Below, piece by piece: positions 31,031 through 35,843 of a stretch of DNA of 35,843 nucleotides; positions within the stretch are counted from its first letter, which is position 1, and every line of letters starts with the position of its first letter. The stretch is from Thermoplasmatales archaeon (GTDB lineage: Archaea; Thermoplasmatota; Thermoplasmata; Methanomassiliicoccales; Methanomethylophilaceae). The notes under the pieces were generated by a model. That model was not told where the DNA came from. It saw nothing but the letters and a program-made list of their open reading frames with translations, and searched no databases. The position numbers and the translations under genes are program-made. The stretch spans positions 1 to 35,843 of the forward strand of contig JAAYZC010000010.1 in the NCBI GenBank assembly GCA_012515075.1. Reading direction: 5' to 3'.

Positions 31031-31842
31031 AATCCCTCCTTCAGTTCCTTGAGTGCGCGCGCGGTCTCCTCGCAGTTGCAGGCCTTACCGTGGAATCCCG
31101 CATTGTTCTCCATGAATGACACACACTTGCCTTTGATCGTGTTCATTATTATGGCCCGGGGCCCGTCGGACCTCTTCTCCAGGGCCGAGGTCAGGGCGTC
31201 TATGTCATGGCCGTTGACGGTCTCCACGTCCCATCCGAAGGATCTGAACTTCTCGTCCAGGGCCCCCAGCGACATGCATCTCTCGGTGTCCCCCGTTATC
31301 TGCAGACGGTTGCGGTCGACTATCGCCGTAAGGTTGTCGAGTCTGTAATGGGATGCGAACATTGCGGCCTCCCAGTTCTGCCCGCTCTGCATCTCCCCGT
31401 CGCCCAGCAGACAGAATACACGGTAGTCCTTGCAGTCCATCTTGCCGGCGAGGGCGATACCGCAGCTCATGCTCAGACCCTGTCCGAGTGAACCGGTTGA
31501 CATCTCCACCCCGGGGGCCTTCCCCCTTACAGGGTGACCCTGGAGCCTGGAACCCATCTTCCTAAGGGTCATGAGCTCTTCCACGGGGAGGTACCCCGAT
31601 TCGGCCAGGGCCGCATAGAGCAACGGGGCCACGTGGCCCTTGGAGAGGATGAAACGGTCCCTGTCCGCCCAGTCCGGGGACTTCGGGTCATGCCTCATAA
31701 CTCTGAAGTAGAGCACCGCGAGCAGATCCGCCGAGGAAAGGGATCCCCCGGGATGGCCCGAACCCGCGGCCGAAGTCATCTCTATCACATGGACCCTTAG
31801 TCTGTTGGCGATCCTCGACAGATCCTCTGAGCTGTATCCCAC
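31027..31842 (-). CDS. Transketolase, N-terminal subunit (thiamine diphosphate-binding)
   Basis: A 271-residue protein with the TPP-binding half of transketolase. SAAGSGHPGGSLSSADLLAVL, quoted in part as GSGHPGGSLSSADLL, is typical. So are DRFILSKGHVAPLLYA, STGSLGQGLSMSCGIAL and the Mg-TPP motif LLGDGEMQSGQNWEA ending in NLTAIVDRNRLQ. The GTG start at 31842 is 22 nt after the PCNA stop. With the C-terminal subunit it forms a complete enzyme. Confidence 0.93.
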   Translation of the reverse strand: MGYSSEDLSRIANRLRVHVIEMTSAAGSGHPGGSLSSADLLAVLYFRVMRHDPKSPDWADRDRFILSKGHVAPLLYAALAESGYLPVEELMTLRKMGSRLQGHPVRGKAPGVEMSTGSLGQGLSMSCGIALAGKMDCKDYRVFCLLGDGEMQSGQNWEAAMFASHYRLDNLTAIVDRNRLQITGDTERCMSLGALDEKFRSFGWDVETVNGHDIDALTSALEKRSDGPRAIIMNTIKGKCVSFMENNAGFHGKACNCEETARALKELKEGL

Positions 31843-31864
31843 GTCCCGTATTCTCCTGTTGTCT

Positions 31865-32602
31865 TTAGTCGCTCTCTATCCTCGGCGCCAGCAGATACCT
31901 TACGGATCCGTTGCCGTCCGCCAGGCTGAAAACCAGTTTCACAGGGTAGTCGTTGTCGAGCTCTACGTTCACCACGGTCTCCGAGGGTACGGCCTTCACC
32001 AGATTGGAGAAGTAGTCCAGGGGGAACAGGCTGCAGACCTTGGAGGATGCTTCGAGATGCTCCAGGTTGTCGGAGTCGATCTTGAGGCTGGCCGAGTCGG
32101 TGTCCCCCTCGCAGGAGAGTTCGAAGGACTCGGAATCCGCCGTCAGTGCTATATGGTCCGAGATGGACTCGGCGGCCCTGATACCTTTCTGAAGCTCCGA
32201 GGCTACCACGCCGATGTTGGCCGACAGCGTCAGCTGCGGTACTTTCGGATCGCTCATACCGGATGTGTCAACCAGGTTCATGCGCCGGGTTATGTTGCCC
32301 ACCTTGAAGATCAGTCTTCCGCGGTCCTCGTCCTGCTCCATGGTGATTATGTCGCCGGCGGAAGCAAGCTTGAGGACCGTCTTTATCTTGTCCAGATCCA
32401 CTCCGATCTCGGTCTCGTTCGCTACGAAGGACTCGAACGCCTTGGCGCCGATCTCCATTTCAATCATCGCTACGTGTGCCGGATCCACGGCCTTGAGGCT
32501 CATGCCCTCCGAATCGATGGTGAACTTCACTTCGTCGATCAGAGTTGAAATGATATTGACCAATCCCTTCAGCGTTTCGGATTTAATCTCTGCCTTGAAC
32601 AC
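31865..32602 (-). CDS. pcn: DNA polymerase sliding clamp PCNA
   Basis: A 245-residue protein that forms the trimeric replication clamp and binds PIP-box partners. Recognisable stretches are MSLKAVDPAHVAMIEMEI, EIGVDLDKIKTVLKLA with the usual clamp spacing, and the C-terminal YLLAPRIESD. The start is GTG 32602 with GGTGA upstream. An ATTTATACTC box at about 32632-32641 may give it its own promoter in addition to read-through from the TFS gene 38 nt upstream. Confidence 0.95.
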   Translation of the reverse strand: MFKAEIKSETLKGLVNIISTLIDEVKFTIDSEGMSLKAVDPAHVAMIEMEIGAKAFESFVANETEIGVDLDKIKTVLKLASAGDIITMEQDEDRGRLIFKVGNITRRMNLVDTSGMSDPKVPQLTLSANIGVVASELQKGIRAAESISDHIALTADSESFELSCEGDTDSASLKIDSDNLEHLEASSKVCSLFPLDYFSNLVKAVPSETVVNVELDNDYPVKLVFSLADGNGSVRYLLAPRIESD

Positions 32603-32640
32603 TTATTCACCGTCCCAACATCCTTTTCACGAGTATAAAT

Positions 32641-32940
32641 TTAATACTCTCTCCAAGAGTGGTTGCACTTGCAGCAACGGTATATCCGGGTTTCGGGTTC
32701 GTCCGCGGCGCGGGTCTGCCTTATGACGAAATAAGCCTCGATGTTCCCGCATTCGGGGCAAAGTATGCGCGTCTTTGGTAGGGTCGCCACATTCTCCGTT
32801 ATCACCGTGGTCTCCTTGGTCTTGGAGTCGGTGACGAAGTGCTGCGACTGGCCAGCAATCTCCTTGGTGGCGCCGCAGGCGTTACAGACGTACCTCCCGT
32901 CTTTGGGGAACATTATAGAACCGCATGAAGGACAAAACAA
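32641..32940 (-). CDS. tfs: Transcription factor S (TFIIS-like cleavage factor)
   Basis: A 99-residue two-zinc-ribbon protein. The N-terminal ribbon uses C3, C6, C19 and C22 and the C-terminal one uses C61, C64, C90 and C92, or nearby cysteines. The acidic pair D80-E81 in TRAADEPET is the catalytic tip that stimulates transcript cleavage in stalled RNA polymerase, so this is an active-type TFS. The start is TTG 32940, with GAGG 8 nt upstream and a TATA box at 32976-32988. It heads the run with PCNA, transketolase, transaldolase, geranylgeranyl reductase and taw2. Confidence 0.94.
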   Translation of the reverse strand: MFCPSCGSIMFPKDGRYVCNACGATKEIAGQSQHFVTDSKTKETTVITENVATLPKTRILCPECGNIEAYFVIRQTRAADEPETRIYRCCKCNHSWREY

Positions 32941-32975
32941 GCTATCAGCCTCTGTGCTACCACTATCGGCTGACC

Positions 32976-32988
32976 CTATAAATATGTT
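32976..32988 (-). promoter_or_regulatory. TATA box of the tfs-pcn operon
   Basis: The minus strand reads ACATATTTATAGG. A start about 26 bp downstream (near 32955) leaves a 15-nt leader that carries GAGG before the TTG start of tfs. Confidence 0.55.
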
Positions 32989-33019
32989 TTTTACGCGCTG
33001 TCAGTACAGTACAGACGTC

Positions 33020-33862
33020 TCACTTACGGTCTCCCCCAGCATCCTGCCTCCTGCGCTCGGACCTGCTGAGTATGTCGGCGAACGGGCTCTCCGTCTTGGT
33101 GCCTGCCTCGGTGTCCGAGGTTACAGTGGTCGTCACTGTCTGGACCGTATTGCCGACCGGGCGCCCCCCTGTCGACGGCCTGGGCCCCTTGGCGACCGGC
33201 CCCTCATCCGTGTTGTTGGCGTTCACAGTCATCCTCTGGGAAGCTATACAGTCATCGAAGGATTTGAAACCTAGTGTCTTGTCGCGGTCGTAGAGGCTCA
33301 GGGACCTGGCCTTGGACCTCAGCGCTTCCCCTACGGCACCGGTGGCCATAAGCACGGCCGCCTCCTTGCGCGCCTGACCGGACATCACCCCTCCGACGAA
33401 ACCGAATGCGGCGGAAGTGCCCACCAGACCCAGTGCGACATCCGATGTCCCGGGGGTGTAGAACACCGAGAGCCAGGATGCGAGGTTGCTCAGCCATGCG
33501 TCCTGAGCGGCCAGCGCCTGGGATATGGCTGCAAGATCCATACCGGGGAACCCATAGCCCCCGTACCCGAAGACTGCGTAGGAGACGGCATATACGGACG
33601 CGACGGCCAGTCCCGAGCCCAGGGCCGCGAAGACCAATCCCCTCAGCGGGGTCCCTGCCTTCCTGCCCGCCACGTACCCGACCGTCATCGGACCCAGCAA
33701 GGGGATCCACCAGAGAACGACGGACAGGACGTACCCCAACAGCACAGAGGAGCGAATATCGTAAAGGGAATCCGACCCGTTACCGAAGGTATACCTTCCA
33801 AACCAAGATGCCGTGCGCTTAGCGCCAGCGCAGACTCTGTCCACGTAATCCTGCAAGTGCAT
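33020..33862 (-). CDS. Unrecognised membrane protein with disordered charged tail
   Basis: A protein of about 280 residues. Three hydrophobic segments are clear: VLLGYVLSVVLWWIPLLGP, GLVFAALGSGLAVASVYAV and VALGLVGTSAAFGFVGGVM, with GYVAGRKAG after the first, a pattern seen in several small archaeal membrane families. The last about 90 residues are polar (SFDDCIASQRMTVNANNTDEG through SRSERRRQDAGGDRK) and probably disordered in the cytoplasm. The start could be ATG 33862 or ATG 33877; a TATA box at 33909-33918 places the transcript start near 33888, so both fit. It lies downstream of the DUF998-like gene but has its own promoter. No function can be given. Confidence 0.7.
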   Translation of the reverse strand: MHLQDYVDRVCAGAKRTASWFGRYTFGNGSDSLYDIRSSVLLGYVLSVVLWWIPLLGPMTVGYVAGRKAGTPLRGLVFAALGSGLAVASVYAVSYAVFGYGGYGFPGMDLAAISQALAAQDAWLSNLASWLSVFYTPGTSDVALGLVGTSAAFGFVGGVMSGQARKEAAVLMATGAVGEALRSKARSLSLYDRDKTLGFKSFDDCIASQRMTVNANNTDEGPVAKGPRPSTGGRPVGNTVQTVTTTVTSDTEAGTKTESPFADILSRSERRRQDAGGDRK

Positions 33863-33908
33863 CCCCCATCGCGGCATTAGACCGGCGGTGTTGCATCGGC
33901 ATACCTGT

Positions 33909-33918
33909 TTATAATATT
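33909..33918 (-). promoter_or_regulatory. TATA box of the membrane protein gene at 33862
   Basis: The minus strand reads AAATATTATAAACAGG across this stretch. The expected transcription start near 33888 is 10-26 nt before the two candidate ATGs. Confidence 0.5.
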
Positions 33919-33972
33919 TGACCAGCGGCGGGGCTGGCACATGATGATTCGCGGAAAGCGTGGAACCGCCCA

Positions 33973-35208
33973 TCACTTCCTGCGTTTCTTGGATGCCGCC
34001 TTGGCGGCGCGGAGGTTCGCCTTCACCGCGGAGTTTATCTCCTCCGCCTGCACCTTACCGTCGCTGACAGCGGCCTCGTCGTACCTGAGGACCTTCCATC
34101 CCTCGGATTCCAGCATCCCGTCCTTTTCCCGGGGGGCATCTGCGGGCTCCACGAAAACCGCCACCTTGCCTTTGACGAATGCCACAGGTATCCTGTGCTC
34201 GCCGTAGTCCCTCCTGCATCTCAGACCCTTGTTCCAAGCCGCCCTTCTGACCAGCGCGCCGGGTGAATTGTCGGTGAAGAAGTCCTCTGCGGCAGAAGGG
34301 TTCGATTCTTCCCCGTGTATTTTGGCGAATGCCGGCAGGGGCGATCCAGCGACACCTTCCGAGGTATCTTCCTCCTGCTTCTCCGCCAGAGGAGCCACGA
34401 TGGTTTCCTCATCCGACGGACCGGGTTCTGTTGAGGGTTCGGCCGCCGGCAAGGATTCGGATGATGTTGGATCAGCCTTCTCCTCCTTTGGCAGGACCTG
34501 CACGGATGCCTCCTTCCCGGGGTTGCCCCCGTCCTGCTTGGGATCCTTCGGTTTCTCTTGGGCTCTTTCCTCGGAATCTCTCGCCTTCCCGCTTTCGGAC
34601 TCATGGCGTTTCTGCTTGGAGCGGCCGGCAGGGGCCGCCTTCCTGACGGGTGCGGCATCGGGGGCCAGGAACAGTGCGCCCTGGAACATCGCCCATATCG
34701 CCAGCACGAAGGCGAATGCCGCCCCCTTGAGAGCATCTGTGAACAGCACCAGGGCCAGTATGATGAGCAGGGCCCCCGATATGACAGCAAGGACGTAGGT
34801 CCTGTCGATGATCGAGCCGACGGTCTCGGCCAGGACCACCGCCGTGGCCACTCCGCAGAACATCAGGGAGATGCTGACGTTGAGGTCGCCCGCGCCCGCC
34901 GTTAAACCCAGGGCCACGAGAAGAGCTGCCGCGACCACCACCAGGAGCCCGCATACCTTATGCACCGCATTGACCTCGCGCAGGGAGAATCCCAGGCCGA
35001 ACAGAATTGCCAGGGCCCCCGATATTACGCAACCTGCAGTGTAGTAGGCCGCTGAACCCCCGATTGTGCCAAGCTCCGAAAGTCTGTTCACACCCAGGGT
35101 CCAGCCGCCTGCGCTGTTCATGGCAATGAGCAATAGGACCAGGAACACCAGGGCGGAAACCGCACCCATGGAGCCTAGAATCCCGGCGTGCTTCACGATC
35201 GATCCCAT
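33973..35208 (-). CDS. DUF998-like six-helix membrane protein with C-terminal degenerate restriction-endonuclease-like domain
   Basis: A 411-residue protein in three parts. Residues 8-182 form about six transmembrane helices of DUF998-like type (NRLSELGTIGGSAAYYTAG). Residues 185-305 are a low-complexity linker rich in Lys, Glu, Pro and Ser. Residues 317-400 resemble the Vsr/DUF559 PDDEXK nuclease fold: ALVRRAAWNKGLRCRRDYGE, VAFVKGKVAVFVEP and EGWKVLRYDEAAV. The catalytic Asp expected in the first core strand (PDIVF or VDF) is Ala here (IPVAF), and the FWH motif of Vsr is absent, so it is probably not a nuclease. The tail is basic (AAKAASKKRRK). A TATA box about 24 bp before ATG 35208 suggests a leaderless start. 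Function unknown; a membrane-tethered nucleic-acid-binding role is a guess. Confidence 0.75.
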   Translation of the reverse strand: MGSIVKHAGILGSMGAVSALVFLVLLLIAMNSAGGWTLGVNRLSELGTIGGSAAYYTAGCVISGALAILFGLGFSLREVNAVHKVCGLLVVVAAALLVALGLTAGAGDLNVSISLMFCGVATAVVLAETVGSIIDRTYVLAVISGALLIILALVLFTDALKGAAFAFVLAIWAMFQGALFLAPDAAPVRKAAPAGRSKQKRHESESGKARDSEERAQEKPKDPKQDGGNPGKEASVQVLPKEEKADPTSSESLPAAEPSTEPGPSDEETIVAPLAEKQEEDTSEGVAGSPLPAFAKIHGEESNPSAAEDFFTDNSPGALVRRAAWNKGLRCRRDYGEHRIPVAFVKGKVAVFVEPADAPREKDGMLESEGWKVLRYDEAAVSDGKVQAEEINSAVKANLRAAKAASKKRRK

Positions 35209-35225
35209 GGCTGCAGTACCAGCAT

Positions 35226-35237
35226 ACTATAATTTTA
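35226..35237 (-). promoter_or_regulatory. TATA box of the DUF998-like gene
   Basis: The minus strand reads TTAAAATTATAGTA, centred near 35232, about 24-26 bp before ATG 35208. This implies a leaderless or nearly leaderless mRNA. Confidence 0.5.
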
Positions 35238-35261
35238 ACCTAATCCCTGCCCGGGTCGCGG

Positions 35262-35294
35262 TTAGTGCGGTTACACGGTCTTGGACCGCATTAG
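35262..35294. repeat. Inverted repeat between two divergent promoters
   Basis: TTAGTGCGGT at 35262-35271 can pair with ACCGCATTAG at 35285-35294 (six Watson-Crick core pairs plus A-U, U-A and two G-U), with a 13-nt loop. It lies between the TATA box of the DUF998-like gene (minus) and that of the beta-CASP nuclease gene (plus). It could be an operator for both, or an RNA hairpin if transcribed. I found no tRNA features in it. Confidence 0.4.
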
Positions 35295-35299
35295 CAACA

Positions 35300-35307
35300 T
35301 AAATATA
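35300..35307 (+). promoter_or_regulatory. TATA box upstream of the beta-CASP nuclease gene
   Basis: TAAATATA is a strong archaeal TATA match. The predicted start near 35330 leaves a leader of about 120 nt before ATG 35450, much longer than at other promoters in the window. Confidence 0.5.
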
Positions 35308-35337
35308 CCGTCAGAAGATTGCCTTTGTAGTCGTCGC

Positions 35338-35425
35338 GGCGCTGACGCCCGGCGCTTCACTGATCACTGTCGAGGAGGCCTGCCCTGAGCAGACCTCTTT
35401 TCACAAAGTCCTCCGCATCGGGAGG
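35338..35425 (+). promoter_or_regulatory. Structured leader with terminator-like hairpin upstream of the beta-CASP nuclease gene
   Basis: Three hairpins can be drawn. GGCG-CTGA-CGCC lies at 35338-35349. GAGGcCTGC and GCAGaCCTC (35375-35383 with 35389-35397, one mismatch, 5-nt loop) is followed at once by TTTT at 35398-35401, like an intrinsic terminator. CCTCC-GCATCG-GGAGG lies at 35410-35425. The CCTCC arm could also pair with the ribosome site AGGAG at 35436-35440. No short open reading frame is present in the leader. Attenuation or RNA-based control is an inference. Confidence 0.35.
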
Positions 35426-35449
35426 CGACATCAAAAGGAGATATGAGTA

Positions 35450-35843
35450 ATGAAGATGAAATTCGAATTCCTCGGCGGAGCCGACATCGTCGGCCGCATG
35501 GGGATGACCATGAAAGGCGACGGCAAGAACATGCTCGTCGAGTACGGACTGAGCCCAAACAAACCCCCGGAATACCCCCTTCCCGTCCCGGAAAAGGTGG
35601 ACCACATGTTCCTCACCCACAGTCACCTCGATCACTGCGGGATGGTGCCGCAGATATGCGGCAGGGACATGTGCGAGCTTTTCACTACACCCCTGTCCGC
35701 GGAGGTGAGCGAGATAATGATGTACGACAGCCTGAAGATAGCCAAGGCCGAGAACTTCCCCCAGCCCTACACAGGAGGGGACATAGAGAGGACCATGAAG
35801 AACGTGGTTCCACTGACATTCGGCGATACCATAGAGCTCGGCA
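35450..35843 (+). CDS. Truncated beta-CASP metallo-beta-lactamase ribonuclease (aCPSF2-like), N-terminal part
   Basis: The first 131 codons are in the window; the gene runs off the right edge. It begins with MKMKFEFLGGADIVGRMG, then LVEYGLSP, and the metal motif THSHLDHCG with H57, H59, D61 and H62 of the HxHxDH signature. There is no N-terminal KH domain, so it corresponds to the aCPSF2-type archaeal nucleases and not to aCPSF1 (FttA), which is the termination factor; an RNase J relative is the alternative. The expected beta-CASP domain lies beyond the edge. AGGAG ends 9 nt before ATG 35450, supporting this start over ATG 35443 in another frame; ATG 35456 is in frame as well. Confidence 0.85.
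   Translation, partial: MKMKFEFLGGADIVGRMGMTMKGDGKNMLVEYGLSPNKPPEYPLPVPEKVDHMFLTHSHLDHCGMVPQICGRDMCELFTTPLSAEVSEIMMYDSLKIAKAENFPQPYTGGDIERTMKNVVPLTFGDTIELG

Noticed and set aside
32990-33019. CAGTACAGTACAG repeat near the end of the membrane protein gene
   Set aside because: It is short, imperfect as an inverted repeat, and has no T tract that would make it a terminator; too weak to call.
35240-35300. A possible tRNA gene in the GC-rich intergenic stretch
   Set aside because: Only a single stem can be drawn; there is no T-loop consensus, acceptor pairing or anticodon stem in the right places.
35338-35400. A possible C/D box sRNA, because CTGA occurs several times
   Set aside because: No RTGATGA C box is present at the needed spacing.
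1-35843. Mobile elements, CRISPR arrays or defence islands
   Set aside because: No transposase, integrase, cas gene or regularly spaced repeat was seen; gene content and codon use are even across the window.

Overview
The window is archaeal and almost certainly from a methanogen of the order Methanomassiliicoccales (Thermoplasmata-type, H2-dependent methylotrophic methanogens of gut and sediment). The evidence is a complete F420H2-dehydrogenase-like complex (fpoABCDHIJJKLMN) without the F420-oxidising subunit FpoF or FpoO, a methanogenesis marker protein (family 11), bacterial-type tetrahydrofolate enzymes (FolD, MetV, MetF, an AcsE-like methyltransferase) and standard archaeal information genes (PCNA, TFS, Taw2, beta-CASP nuclease). 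The DNA is GC-rich, so many long ORFs are antisense shadows. Genes are tightly packed, with many ATGA/TGATG/GTGA overlaps. No rRNA, tRNA, CRISPR array, transposase or integrase was recognised.

Left edge (1-1560): a truncated small gene diverges from an HxlR-type regulator, with a perfect palindrome between them. The regulator is followed 10 nt later by a HdrD-like iron-sulfur protein. 1659-12030 (minus strand): the 12-gene fpo operon, apparently read from one promoter with a leaderless fpoA. Its FpoI carries an extra two-cluster ferredoxin domain, a candidate electron entry site in a complex that has no FpoF.

12160-18874: proC, then a minus-strand run of polysaccharide deacetylase, folD, tpt1/kptA, methanogenesis marker 11, cis-prenyltransferase and a B12-binding radical SAM protein. 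18967-21316: metV-metF facing an AcsE-like methyl-THF:corrinoid methyltransferase. With FolD these form a one-carbon module on tetrahydrofolate. 21370-25665: RNase III, ribose-1,5-bisphosphate isomerase, form III RuBisCO and AMP phosphorylase, i.e. the complete archaeal AMP pathway (AMP to R15P to RuBP to 3-phosphoglycerate).

25749-27251: an unrecognised 500-residue Cys-containing protein. 27248-32940 (minus): TFS, PCNA, split transketolase, transaldolase, geranylgeranyl reductase and Taw2. 32941-35208: two membrane proteins of unknown function, one ending in a degenerate restriction-endonuclease-like domain. Right edge: a truncated beta-CASP nuclease (aCPSF2-like) behind an unusually long, hairpin-rich leader.

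The most interesting items are the four-cluster FpoI in an Fpo complex lacking FpoF, the MetVF/AcsE/FolD set, RNase III placed at the head of the RuBisCO/AMP operon, the Cys-rich HxlR regulator paired with a HdrD-like protein, and the membrane protein with a dead-looking nuclease tail.
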